Source of the DNA: Chloroflexota bacterium
GTDB taxonomy: Bacteria > Chloroflexota > Dehalococcoidia > Tepidiformales > Tepidiformaceae
Reading direction: 5' to 3'
DNA length: 64,000 nucleotides
NCBI GenBank assembly: GCA_016234445.1
Contig: JACRBT010000007.1
Coordinates: forward strand, 1 to 64,000
The translations under genes and the position numbers were made by a program. The notes under the pieces are model-generated. The model saw nothing but the letters and a program-made list of their open reading frames with translations, was not told where the DNA came from and did not search any database. This document shows positions 35,096 to 43,326 of this stretch, in pieces. The first letter of the stretch is position 1; every line of letters begins with the position of its first letter.

Positions 35096-38000
35096 CGAAG
35101 TTGTGCGATTCCGGCTCGTCGATGAATCCCGGCAGCGGGCAGGGCCGGAATCGCTCCGCAATGATGTTCGGGAAGCCGCTCTGTTCGTTGTCCACCCGCC
35201 CCCGGACGATGACGAACGGCGTCGCCCGGATCAGCTCCCGCTGCCGCTCCTGGAGCTGCGTGTAGACCACCACGTTCGCCAGCCCGAATTCGTCTTCCAG
35301 CAACATGAAGATGATCCCGCTCGCCGTCGAAGGCCGCTGCCGCGTCACCACCATCCCCGCCATCTCCACCATCATCCCTTCGGGCAGCCGGTTCGGGTTC
35401 CCCGGCCCACCAAGGTGTCGCGCCGTGATCAGCCCCTCGTGCAGCAGCGGCCGCACCAGCGCCATCGGGTGCTGGCCGGAGAGCCCGAGCTTTTCGAAGT
35501 CCCAGGCCAGCTTCTCCCACTCCGGCAGCGGCGGCAGCACCGCCATGTCCTGGTGGGTCGGCAGCGGCAGCCCCGGCTGGAAGTTTCGCGGCCGCCCCTT
35601 CCGCCGTTCGTCCACCCCCACCCCCTGCGTCAGCACCCCCAGCTGCCACAGCAGTTCCCGCCGAGGCAGCCCGAATTCGTCCAGCGCGCCCGCCCGGATC
35701 AGCGCCTCCGCTTCGCGACGATCCAGCCGCGCCCGCGTCACCAGGTCGTACAGCGAACGGAAAGGCCCCCCTTGCTCCCGCGCCGCCACGATCCGTTTCG
35801 GCGTCCCCTCGCGGCGCTCCTCCGCGCTCTTCCCGCGTTCGTCCGCCCAGCTCCCGCCAAGCCCCTTCACGTGCGAAAGCCCCAGGCGGATGTCGTCGCG
35901 TTCCGGCCAGGTCCGCGCCCGGCTGACGTTGATCGCCGGCGGCAACACCTCGATCCCGTGCCGCCGCGCGTCCCCCGTCAGCACTTCCACCGAATAGAAC
36001 CCCATCGGCTGGGCGTTGAAGAGCGCGCAGGTAAACGCCGTCGGGTAGTGGTAGCGAAGCCAGGCCGACTCGTATGCCAGCAGCGCGAACGCCACCGCAT
36101 GGCTCTTCGGGAACCCGAACGCGGCGAACGCGGCCATCTTCTCGAACGCGACTTCCGCGGCCTCCCGGCTCACTCCCTGCCGCGCCGCCCCCGCATAGAA
36201 CTCCTCCGCGAGCGCCTGCATCGCCTCCACCGAACGCTTGCGGCTCATCGCCCGCCGCAACTTGTCGGCCTGCCCCGGGGTGAACCCCGCGACCGCGCAC
36301 GAAATCTGCAGCACCTGGTCCTGGTAGAGCACGTGACCAAGCGTCTCGGCCATGCAGTCTTTCAGCAGCGGCGCCAGTTCCGGGTGGCCGTAGTCCACCT
36401 CCACCGCTTCGCCCCGGGCCAGCCGCTGCCGGTATTCCATGTAGGGCCGGAACGCCCCCGCCACGATCGGTCCCGGCCGGATGATCGCCACCTGCACCGC
36501 AAGGTCGTCCAGGTTCGCCGGGCGCGTCCGTGGCAACGTCTGGATCTGCGCCCGGCTCTCAATCTGGAACACCCCCATCGTGTCCCCGTCCTGGATCGAC
36601 GCGTAAATCTCCGGGCTGTCGTGGGGGATGCGCCCCAGGTCCACGCGCACCCCCTGCTCCTCCTCGATGATGTCCAGGCATTCGTTGACGGCACTCAGCA
36701 TCCCCAGCGCCAGGAAGTCGATCTTCACGAACCGCGCATCGTCGACCGAATCCTTGTCCCACTGGCAGACATACCGCCCCTCCATCCGCGCGGGCTCCAC
36801 CGGCACCACCGACGTCAGCGGGTCGGCCGAGATCACCACCCCGCCGACGTGCTGGCCGATGTGCCGCGGGAACCCCGCTACCTGTTCTGCCAGCGCCACC
36901 AGGTCCCGCCAGATCGGCGCGTTCACCAGCGGCCGCAGCTCCGGGATCAGCCGCATCATCTCCGCCACTTCGTCGGCGTTTGCGAACCCGTCCCCGAGCT
37001 TGTTCAGCTTCGCCAGGACCGGCGCCGGCAACCCCAGTGCCTTGCCGATGTCCACCACCGCGCTCCGGAACCGGTAGGTCGGGAAGGCCGCCACGATCGC
37101 CGCGTGCTCTTCCCCGAACCGCGTGTAGACCCGCTTCAGCAACTCGTCCCGGATGTCCCGCGGGAAGTCGAGGTCGATGTCCGGCAGCGAATGCAGCTCT
37201 TCGTTCAGGAACCGTTCGAGGTAGAGGTTGTTCCGGACCGGGTCGATGTGCGAAAGCCCGATCAGGTAACAGACGATCGAACTGACCGAAGATCCCCGCC
37301 CCCGCCCCACCGGGCGTTCGTCCGGCATGAGTGTCCGGTCGCGCCCGTGCAGTTCCTGGGCCACTTCCCCCGCCATCTCCAGCAGCTCCCAGTAGACCAG
37401 GAAGAAGCCCGCCAGCCCGTGCTTCGCAATCAACCCCAGTTCGCGTTCCAGCCGCTCCCGCGCCTCCTCCCGGAACGACGGTTCCAGCGGGCCGTACTTC
37501 CGCCGGAACGACCGCTCGCAGATCCCCCGGAGAAAACTGTCCGGCGAGGCCCCATCCGGCACCGGGTAGTCCGGCAGGCGGTAGGGCAGGTCGCGGGTGA
37601 GGTCGAACCGGCACCGTTCGGCGATCGCCAGCGTGTTCGAAACCGCCCCCGGGTAGCGCGCGAACCTCCGCGCCATCGCCTCGCCCCGCTTCAGGAAGAA
37701 CTCCGAATTCGGGCGCCGTTCCCGGTGCGAGCTGTCCAGCGTCAGCCGGTGCCGCACCGCCACGAGCACGTCATTCAGCCGGTGGCGTTCGCGCACGTGG
37801 TAGTGAGCGTTGTTCGTCGCGACCACCTGGAGCCCCGCCCGTTCCGCCACCTCTGCCAGTGCCGCCACCCGCTCGCTGTCGCCGTAGACGTCGTGATGCT
37901 GCAACTCCACGAAGAAGTGGTCCCCGCCGAGCGCGTCGCGCCATTCGCCCGCCACCCGCTCAGCCTCCCCCGGCGCCAGGTCGCTGAACACCCCCTCGCG

Positions 38001-38402
38001 GCAGCCCGAGAGGACGACGAGCCCGTCACGGTGTTCGAAGAGCCACTCCCGCTCCGTCCGCGGCGAATCCTTGCCATGCGCCAGGTAGGCCCGGCTCAGC
38101 AGCCCGCAGAGGTTGCGATACCCCTCGACCGTCTCCGCCAGCACTGTCACATGCCGGACCCTCTCGCTGCCCGCTTCCCCGGACAGGCTCAGTTCGCAGC
38201 CCGTGATCGGCCGCAGCCCCCGTTCGCGCGCCGCCCGCGCATACTCCATCGCCCCGTAGAGGTTGTCGTGGTCGGTGATCGCCATCGCCGGGTAGCCCAG
38301 CGCCACCGCCCGGTCGACCATCTCGTCAGTCGCGCTTGCGCCCTCCCGCAACGACCAGCAGGAGTGCGCATGGAGCTCGGCGTAAGGCGAACTGAGAGCC
38401 AT
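35091..38402 (-). CDS. dnaE2: Error-prone DNA polymerase III alpha subunit DnaE2 (ImuC)
   Basis: A 1103-residue C-family polymerase, close to the usual DnaE2 length. The N-terminal PHP domain starts ELHAHSCWSLREGASATDEM and has ITDHDNLYG; the polymerase palm has the PDIDLDFP motif. The C-terminal OB-fold region (VVVYTQLQERQREL) fits DnaE2. It is normally used in SOS mutagenesis with ImuA/ImuB, which are not in this window. A LexA-type box is centred on its promoter. Confidence 0.9.
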   Translation of the reverse strand: MALSSPYAELHAHSCWSLREGASATDEMVDRAVALGYPAMAITDHDNLYGAMEYARAARERGLRPITGCELSLSGEAGSERVRHVTVLAETVEGYRNLCGLLSRAYLAHGKDSPRTEREWLFEHRDGLVVLSGCREGVFSDLAPGEAERVAGEWRDALGGDHFFVELQHHDVYGDSERVAALAEVAERAGLQVVATNNAHYHVRERHRLNDVLVAVRHRLTLDSSHRERRPNSEFFLKRGEAMARRFARYPGAVSNTLAIAERCRFDLTRDLPYRLPDYPVPDGASPDSFLRGICERSFRRKYGPLEPSFREEARERLERELGLIAKHGLAGFFLVYWELLEMAGEVAQELHGRDRTLMPDERPVGRGRGSSVSSIVCYLIGLSHIDPVRNNLYLERFLNEELHSLPDIDLDFPRDIRDELLKRVYTRFGEEHAAIVAAFPTYRFRSAVVDIGKALGLPAPVLAKLNKLGDGFANADEVAEMMRLIPELRPLVNAPIWRDLVALAEQVAGFPRHIGQHVGGVVISADPLTSVVPVEPARMEGRYVCQWDKDSVDDARFVKIDFLALGMLSAVNECLDIIEEEQGVRVDLGRIPHDSPEIYASIQDGDTMGVFQIESRAQIQTLPRTRPANLDDLAVQVAIIRPGPIVAGAFRPYMEYRQRLARGEAVEVDYGHPELAPLLKDCMAETLGHVLYQDQVLQISCAVAGFTPGQADKLRRAMSRKRSVEAMQALAEEFYAGAARQGVSREAAEVAFEKMAAFAAFGFPKSHAVAFALLAYESAWLRYHYPTAFTCALFNAQPMGFYSVEVLTGDARRHGIEVLPPAINVSRARTWPERDDIRLGLSHVKGLGGSWADERGKSAEERREGTPKRIVAAREQGGPFRSLYDLVTRARLDRREAEALIRAGALDEFGLPRRELLWQLGVLTQGVGVDERRKGRPRNFQPGLPLPTHQDMAVLPPLPEWEKLAWDFEKLGLSGQHPMALVRPLLHEGLITARHLGGPGNPNRLPEGMMVEMAGMVVTRQRPSTASGIIFMLLEDEFGLANVVVYTQLQERQRELIRATPFVIVRGRVDNEQSGFPNIIAERFRPCPLPGFIDEPESHNFG

Positions 38403-38414
38403 CTCGCCCGCCAG

Positions 38415-38434
38415 TATAGAACAAACGTTCTATA
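38415..38434 (-). promoter_or_regulatory. LexA (SOS) box of dnaE2
   Basis: The sequence TATAGAACAAACGTTCTATA is a near-perfect palindrome with the Gram-positive-type LexA core GAAC-N4-GTTC. It starts 13 nt before the dnaE2 start codon and overlaps a -10-like TATACT on that strand. Confidence 0.82.
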
Positions 38435-38490
38435 ATTACCTGCTACTTCGCGCGAAAGTTTGCTCGGAGGCTTCTCCGGGCCAGCGCTGG

Positions 38491-38546
38491 CTCCCCCTCT
38501 CCTCCCCGAACACCGACGGAGGAGAGGGGGCCGGGGGGTGAGGGTC
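38491..38546 (+). repeat. Hairpin repeat, copy upstream of dnaE2
   Basis: Stem CCCCCTCTCCTCC (38493-38505) / GGAGGAGAGGGGG (38518-38530) followed by CCGGGGGGTGAGGG. It lies between dnaE2 and vapC and shares the tail CCGGGG(GG)TGAGGG with the copy at 35051. Confidence 0.65.
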
Positions 38547-38547
38547 C

Positions 38548-38958
38548 CTACGCCACTAACCGCACGCCGACCCGTGCCGCCGCAGCCCGTAGCTGCTCGT
38601 CCTGGGTGGCGAGTGGCAGCCCTTCCCGCATCCCCAGCGCCAGGTAGGTCGCGTCATAGGTGCTCAACTGCTGGGCGCGTCCCAGGTCGAGGACTGAGCC
38701 AAGCGCCTCATCAAGCGTCATCTGGTCGAAGGTGATCGGCAGGTCCGCGAGAATCCCGTGCACGTGGGCGACGTCGGCAGCGCTGAGCCGGCCCCGGCGT
38801 TCGGCCACCAGCAGGCCATTCGTGACCTCCACGAGCCAGAGGGCCGGGACCACCGCCGTCTCTTTCGCCAGGAGGCGGAGCACCCGGGCAGCGTAGTCAC
38901 TCTGCTCGTCCCGGAAGCACCAGGAGAGCGCCACGGACGCATCCACGACCAGCGCCAC
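38548..38958 (-). CDS. vapC: PIN-domain toxin VapC (second pair)
   Basis: A 136-residue PIN ribonuclease. Acidic active-site residues are visible at Asp6 (VVDASVALSW), Glu44 (WLVEVTNGL) and in STYDATYLALG. GTG start at 38958 immediately after the antitoxin TAA stop codon, so the two are translated as a unit. Confidence 0.9.
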   Translation of the reverse strand: MALVVDASVALSWCFRDEQSDYAARVLRLLAKETAVVPALWLVEVTNGLLVAERRGRLSAADVAHVHGILADLPITFDQMTLDEALGSVLDLGRAQQLSTYDATYLALGMREGLPLATQDEQLRAAAARVGVRLVA

Positions 38959-39198
38959 TTAGCGGCGCCGCCCTTCCTCGATGAGCTCGCGGGGGCTGAG
39001 TCCATCGAGCGTGTGCTCCTCCCGGAAGGCGAGCAGCGCCTCGATCGCCTCGTTGGCGGTTCGCCTTGGAGCGCCGATAGGCACCAGCCGCGCCACCGGC
39101 TTTCCATGCCGGGTGATCGTGACCGTTTCGCCCCGCTCAACTTCCTCAAGAAGCCGGGGAAGCTGTGTCTTTGCGTCATAGACGCCTACCTCTCGCAT
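38959..39198 (-). CDS. Antitoxin, Phd/YefM family (second pair)
   Basis: A 79-residue antitoxin with the conserved start (VGVYDAKTQLPRLLEEVERG) and TITRHGKPVARLVPI, then a toxin-binding tail. It directly precedes the PIN toxin. A 10-bp direct repeat just upstream could be its operator. Confidence 0.9.
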   Translation of the reverse strand: MREVGVYDAKTQLPRLLEEVERGETVTITRHGKPVARLVPIGAPRRTANEAIEALLAFREEHTLDGLSPRELIEEGRRR

Positions 39199-39211
39199 CG
39201 CCCGTCTCCAT

Positions 39212-39231
39212 TCTGGTCTACTCTGGTCTGA
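39212..39231 (-). promoter_or_regulatory. Tandem direct repeat upstream of the second antitoxin
   Basis: On the forward strand TCTGGTCTAC is followed directly by TCTGGTCTGA. The repeat sits about 13-33 nt before the antitoxin start, where autoregulatory operators of such pairs lie. Confidence 0.45.
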
Positions 39232-39300
39232 ATTATCGACCGCCCTGCCCGCCTTCGCAAGCGTGGAGGCGAACCGCGCCCGTCGCCACGGAGCTGCGGC

Positions 39301-40548
39301 TCACTGCGCGAACGGCGGGAGCTGGACGGACGGCTCTGGGAACTGGCTATCGCAGATCCCCTTACCGCCGATCCCCACCAGAAAAAGCGCCCGGCCATCC
39401 GTTGTCGCTCCGTAGATCCCGTCGCCGTCGTAGGGTACAGACCACATCCCGCTGGACTGGAATTCCACCGCCGCGCCATTCGCCAGCAGGAGGCGTGTGA
39501 TACCGGGCGTTCTCACTGCATCGTCGAAGCGGTAACCGTCGTTGCGGGGCCGGGCTGGCAGCCCCTCGCGGATCTCGCCGGAAGGGACGGCGACCCGCCG
39601 GCCCTCCCATCCATACGCGAGCGTCCCATCCTCGAACCAGTAGTCGCCAATGCAGGTCGGCGTGCCCACTGCCCGCAAGACCTCCTCCCCCGTGGCGGCG
39701 TCGAAGACACGCTGACCTCCCGTGTTGCCGCCGTTCGCGGTGGCCAGGTACCGGCCATCCGGCGACCACCTGGGGTTGTAGCCGCGATCACTGCCGCCCA
39801 ACGGGATCTCGATCTGCGGTGCCTTCCCCGCCGAGACGATCCACAACCCCGTTGCGGTGCTCACCGCGAGACGGATCCCGTCCCGCGACCAGCGAATCGG
39901 CCAGGTACCCCCGTCAATCGTCAGCGCGCTCCCGTTAGGCCGGAGGATGACTGTCGTCCGCGAGCCGGCGCTCTGGGCGGCGAAACCCGTCGCTGCAGCG
40001 CCATCGGGCGCGAACTCAGCGGCGCCGCTCGAGTTCCCCGGAGGGCTTGGCGCTTCCGCCAGCACTCTGCCTGATTCGGTCTCGACCAGCGCCACGCGCG
40101 ACACGCCCACGAGAAACAGGAGTTGGCCGTCGCCTGAGAATCCGGCCGCCCCAGCCGGCTCGCCGCTGACCGTCAGCACCCGGTCGAGGCCCGTGTGCGT
40201 GTCAAGCAGGTGAGTGCGGCTCACACCCTGGGCCCCCCAAACTACCCATCGCCCGTCCCGCGAAATCGGCCGCGCCCCGTACGGACCCGGCATGGCCCAG
40301 AACTCCATCTCACCTGTATCAAGCCGTATGTAGAGGAGGCCGTTCTCGGAGGGCAGCATGCCCCCGTTCGGGACAACATGGCGTTGAGGAACTGTGACGG
40401 CCGTCGTTGGCGTCAGGCTAGCCGCGGGGACGGCCGACGGGGTGCCTGGCACTGCGGTGTGTTCCCCCACCGCCGATCTGCCGTCGCCGCACGCCAACGC
40501 GGTCGCCACCACCGTGAGCGCCCCAACCAGGGCCAACCAGGTCCGCAC
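39301..40548 (-). CDS. Lipoprotein with TolB/PD40-type beta-propeller repeats
   Basis: A 415-residue secreted protein. GTG 40548 gives a short lipoprotein-like signal (TWLALVGALTVVATALAC) with Cys22. Repeats such as YNPRWSPDGRYLATANGG and IRWSRDGIRLAVST mark a beta-propeller. The ribosome-binding site is a run of six Gs. An upstream ATG at 40647 would place the signal 33 residues inside and is rejected. Confidence 0.72.
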   Translation of the reverse strand: MRTWLALVGALTVVATALACGDGRSAVGEHTAVPGTPSAVPAASLTPTTAVTVPQRHVVPNGGMLPSENGLLYIRLDTGEMEFWAMPGPYGARPISRDGRWVVWGAQGVSRTHLLDTHTGLDRVLTVSGEPAGAAGFSGDGQLLFLVGVSRVALVETESGRVLAEAPSPPGNSSGAAEFAPDGAAATGFAAQSAGSRTTVILRPNGSALTIDGGTWPIRWSRDGIRLAVSTATGLWIVSAGKAPQIEIPLGGSDRGYNPRWSPDGRYLATANGGNTGGQRVFDAATGEEVLRAVGTPTCIGDYWFEDGTLAYGWEGRRVAVPSGEIREGLPARPRNDGYRFDDAVRTPGITRLLLANGAAVEFQSSGMWSVPYDGDGIYGATTDGRALFLVGIGGKGICDSQFPEPSVQLPPFAQ

Positions 40549-40708
40549 GGTAACCCCCCACCATTCGTAACATACAAGACGCCGCCATGCTGCCGTCGGT
40601 TCCACCGCGGCCCGGCACAGCGCCCCCGTCCGCCCGCCTGTGAACAACGGTAATGGGAACTACATCTAGACCCCGCCGTCTGTCCGTAGCCTGGCGACGT
40701 CAGTATCC

Positions 40709-41278
40709 TCACAGGCCAAACGCGCGCTTGATCCGCTCCAGGACAGCCTGTTCCTCGGGGGAGACTTTCGATCCCAGGCCCATGAACCCGCCCCTCGCCT
40801 CGGCGGTAGCCCGTGCCCGCTGGAGGGTCTCATTCCCGAGCGCCACCCGGAGGTCCGGCGGGAGCGTCTGCGACAACCCCTGCACGTAGTCTCCCCAGGC
40901 AGCCAACATCGAAGGCGGCGGTGGCTGAGTCAGCCAGCCCTCAAGCATGGCGCGGCCCTGGCTTCCCTCGCCGAGCCCCATGGCTGCCGCCCCTTCCAGG
41001 ATCGCCCGGCGCTCCTCAGGTTCCAGCTTCCCGTCTGCCCAACCGGCCGCCACCATCGGCACAACCTCGAGAGCCGAAATCGCGGTCGCATCGATCCCGG
41101 CGTCGATGAGCCGGTCGATGATTGCCGAGTCCGAGATCCCGGACGCGTCCTGGAGCGCCAGCCGGGCCTCCTCGCGTTTCCTCGTGGCGCGGAGCTGTTC
41201 CAGGACGGCCGCGTTCGCGTTCCGGAAGAATTCCTCTTCAAGGGTGCGCTTTCGTTCGCCAAGCAGATCTTCAGGCAT
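40709..41278 (-). CDS. TerB-like helical protein next to terC
   Basis: A 189-residue all-helical protein. The central part (EVVPMVAAGWADGKLEPEER) has the TerB-like pattern of short helices around an acidic loop. It is encoded 56 nt downstream of terC on the same strand, so a functional link to metal stress is plausible. The start ATG 41278 (MPEDLLGERK) has AAGGAA upstream. Confidence 0.6.
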   Translation of the reverse strand: MPEDLLGERKRTLEEEFFRNANAAVLEQLRATRKREEARLALQDASGISDSAIIDRLIDAGIDATAISALEVVPMVAAGWADGKLEPEERRAILEGAAAMGLGEGSQGRAMLEGWLTQPPPPSMLAAWGDYVQGLSQTLPPDLRVALGNETLQRARATAEARGGFMGLGSKVSPEEQAVLERIKRAFGL

Positions 41279-41334
41279 GTGTGTTCCTTTCAAGCTGACA
41301 TTTGTTGGAGCCCAGCCTCCCCGGGCTGCCTAGC

Positions 41335-42336
41335 CTAGCCGTCCGCGGCCTCCGGGGCGACCGGCTCGACCACCAACGGGAACGCGGGCGCCGGGTGTGC
41401 CGGCAGGTTTCGCCACCGTGCCCGGGCGAGCGAGGCCGCGATCGCCACTGCAAGGATAGCCAGGATGACCGCCAGGCTCGCAAGAGCCGGCACCTTGTAC
41501 ACCTCCCCCACCAGCATCTTCGTCCCCACGAACACGAGAATCGCCGCGAGTGCCGGCTTCAAATACGCCAGGCCCGCAAGGTACCCCGCGAGTACGAAGT
41601 AGAGAGCGCGCAGCCCCAGGATGGCGAAGATGTTCGACGTGAAGACAATGAACGGGTCGTCGGTAATGGCGTAGATTGCCGGGATCGAGTCGACCGCGAA
41701 CATAACGTCCGTGGCTTCAATCAGCACGAGCGCCAGGAACAGCGGTGTCATGAAGAGCACCCGGTTCCGGCGGACGAAAAACCGCTGGCCCTCGTACCCC
41801 TCTGTCACCGGGAAGAACCGCTTCACCAGCCGCAGCAGCCGGCTCTTTTCCAGCGAAGGCGCGTGCTCCGTGTCCCGGAGGAACTTGATCCCGGTGAAGA
41901 TGAGGAAGGCCCCGAAGACGTAGATCACCCAGTGGAGGGTGCCCAACAAGAAGCCCGCCACGCCGATCAACAAAGCCCGGGTGACCAGCGCCCCGACGAT
42001 TCCCCAGAACAATACGCGGTGCTGGTAGGCGGGCGGTACGGCCAGGGTGGCGAAGATCAATAGGAAGACGAAGACGTTGTCGATGCTCAGCGTCTTCTCC
42101 ACGAGGTAGCCGGTCGTCCACTCAAGGCCGCGGTCCTGCCCGCGGAACACGTACACGCCGAGGTTGAACAGTATCGCCAGCCCAATCCAGAAGACGCTCC
42201 AGAGGAGCGCCTCCTTGCGCTTCACTTCGTGGGCGTCCCGGTGCAACACCCCGAGGTCGAGCGCCAGCATCGCGCACACGAACGCAAGGAAGAGGACCCA
42301 TGGCAAAGCTTCGATGAACAATTCTTCGGTCTCCAC
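41335..42336 (-). CDS. TerC/Alx-family integral membrane metal exporter
   Basis: A 333-residue membrane protein with about nine helices. Diagnostic TerC/Alx motifs are TLSIDNVFVFLLIF and IEATDVMFAVDSIPAI, the acidic helices thought to bind Mn2+. The family is a known target of yybP-ykoY riboswitches, and such an element lies upstream. Related proteins export Mn2+ and help load exoenzymes. Confidence 0.92.
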   Translation of the reverse strand: METEELFIEALPWVLFLAFVCAMLALDLGVLHRDAHEVKRKEALLWSVFWIGLAILFNLGVYVFRGQDRGLEWTTGYLVEKTLSIDNVFVFLLIFATLAVPPAYQHRVLFWGIVGALVTRALLIGVAGFLLGTLHWVIYVFGAFLIFTGIKFLRDTEHAPSLEKSRLLRLVKRFFPVTEGYEGQRFFVRRNRVLFMTPLFLALVLIEATDVMFAVDSIPAIYAITDDPFIVFTSNIFAILGLRALYFVLAGYLAGLAYLKPALAAILVFVGTKMLVGEVYKVPALASLAVILAILAVAIAASLARARWRNLPAHPAPAFPLVVEPVAPEAADG

Positions 42337-42412
42337 AGATTCAAGCGGCCGTGCTCGGCCAGGCTCGGCGCCGGCCCCGCAGGGCAGCGCCGCGTGGTCA
42401 GGTCAGGGCCGC

Positions 42413-42640
42413 CTAGTGAAACTGATCGACGCCGTCATCCTCGCGCTCGCGCCGGGAGCGACCTACGCGCCCCGCGTCCCCAGCGTTCCCCCGGGGCCGT
42501 TGGTCCCCCCCTCCGTCGTCGTTCGAATCGCCCGGGCTTCCCGTGAGGCGATCGAACGAACCCAGCGGCCCCTTGCGACGTGGTTGGCCGTCCCGGCCGG
42601 CCTCTCCGTCGAATTCAAACCGGTCATGAGGCGATGTCAC
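42413..42640 (-). CDS. 75-residue charged protein between Mn2+ riboswitch and terC
   Basis: A hydrophilic, Gly/Asp/Arg-rich, probably disordered protein. The GTG start (42640) is preceded by GAGGAGGG, a strong ribosome-binding site, and the ORF ends 77 nt before terC. A longer in-frame reading from 42982 runs back through the riboswitch and is rejected. Family unknown. Confidence 0.55.
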   Translation of the reverse strand: MTSPHDRFEFDGEAGRDGQPRRKGPLGSFDRLTGSPGDSNDDGGGDQRPRGNAGDAGRVGRSRREREDDGVDQFH

Positions 42641-42699
42641 GGGAGCCCTCCTCTGCGGTTCCGGATGTGACCGATCCGGGCGCACCCATAGAATGGATG

Positions 42700-42812
42700 T
42701 GCCGTCGGTCTCTCCAGCGAGAAGGTTGCTCGCTGAGCAGCCGGCGCGGTTAGCGCGTGTTGACGACTGCTCACACGCCCGGGGTTGGGCGTTGGATACT
42801 CCCCAATGACAA
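42700..42812 (-). ncRNA. Probable Mn2+ riboswitch (yybP-ykoY class)
   Basis: Read on the minus strand, the blocks follow the class consensus: ATTGGGGAGTA at the 5' end (GGGGAGTA at 42804-42797), AGTCGTCAACA in the middle (about 42769-42759), and GAGAGACC at the 3' end (42714-42707). The transcript predicted from the upstream promoter starts at about 42811, right at the aptamer. The downstream gene is terC, the usual target of this class. Confidence 0.72.
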
Positions 42813-42817
42813 GGACG

Positions 42818-42847
42818 ATCGTAGCCGTCGCCGGTGCTGCCGGTCAA
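42818..42847 (-). promoter_or_regulatory. Promoter TTGACC-N18-TACGAT of the riboswitch-terC transcript
   Basis: On the minus strand TTGACC (42847-42842) and TACGAT (42823-42818) are spaced by 18 nt. The expected start lies just at the riboswitch 5' end. Confidence 0.6.
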
Positions 42848-42890
42848 ACCGTTCGTGTTCGACCCGGGTGAGAAAGCCTCCAATACCCCC

Positions 42891-42918
42891 TTGTAATCCC
42901 CGGCGGACGCGCTAGACT
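42891..42918 (+). promoter_or_regulatory. Promoter TTGTAA-N16-TAGACT
   Basis: TTGTAA (42891-42896) and TAGACT (42913-42918) precede the 41-codon zinc-ribbon ORF, divergent from the riboswitch promoter. Confidence 0.55.
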
Positions 42919-42950
42919 CCCCGCGCGGCAACCAACCGCAGGAGGACAGC

Positions 42951-43076
42951 ATGAGCGAGAAACCGCCCGGAGATTCGGTCACAGTCGATCAGGGCCCGCA
43001 GATGGTGACCTGCGCGACCTGCGGCGAAAAGCGACCCAAAGACTCTAGCCCTTGCCCGCACTGCGGGGTGAAGTAG
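42951..43076 (+). CDS. 41-residue zinc-ribbon protein
   Basis: A very small protein with two CxxC knuckles (VTCATCGEKR and SPCPHCGVK), ending two residues after the last cysteine. The start has a strong ribosome-binding site (GCAGGAGGA) and a promoter. It is intact and probably real despite its size; function unknown. Confidence 0.72.
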   Translation: MSEKPPGDSVTVDQGPQMVTCATCGEKRPKDSSPCPHCGVK

Positions 43077-43284
43077 GCCCGTCCCCTCCTCTCCCGGGTA
43101 AGAGCCGGCGACCACATGCTTCCGCGGCCACCCGCCGTCGACGGTCGTGGCCGCCGCGGCGCTGCGCCCTACCGCCCGGGAGACCCCAGGACGCTTCGGT
43201 TCGCTGCCCACATCCGGGCTGGCCGCTCCGGCAGCTTTCCGACGAGCCCACGGGTGGGGAGAGGATCCACCTGAAAGGCGCGCG

Positions 43285-43326
43285 ATGAACACGCGGTTCG
43301 GCACCAGGACAGCGCTACGCTGGTGA
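43285..43326 (+). other. 13-codon mini-ORF coupled to the following gene
   Basis: ATG 43285, preceded by GAAAGG, reads 13 codons and ends at TGA 43324, overlapping the GTG start (43323) of the next gene by GTGA. It could be a translational coupling leader. There is no other support. The rest of the gap 43077-43284 holds nothing I can identify. Confidence 0.25.

Noticed and set aside
34860-38435. 1191-codon open frame on the plus strand
   Set aside because: It lies antisense to dnaE2, has Arg/Pro-rich composition typical of a GC-rich shadow frame, and has no recognisable motif.
42413-42982. Long reading (189 codons) of the minus-strand ORF before terC
   Set aside because: Its first part runs through the promoter and the riboswitch; only the last 75 codons have a ribosome-binding site, so the short form is reported.
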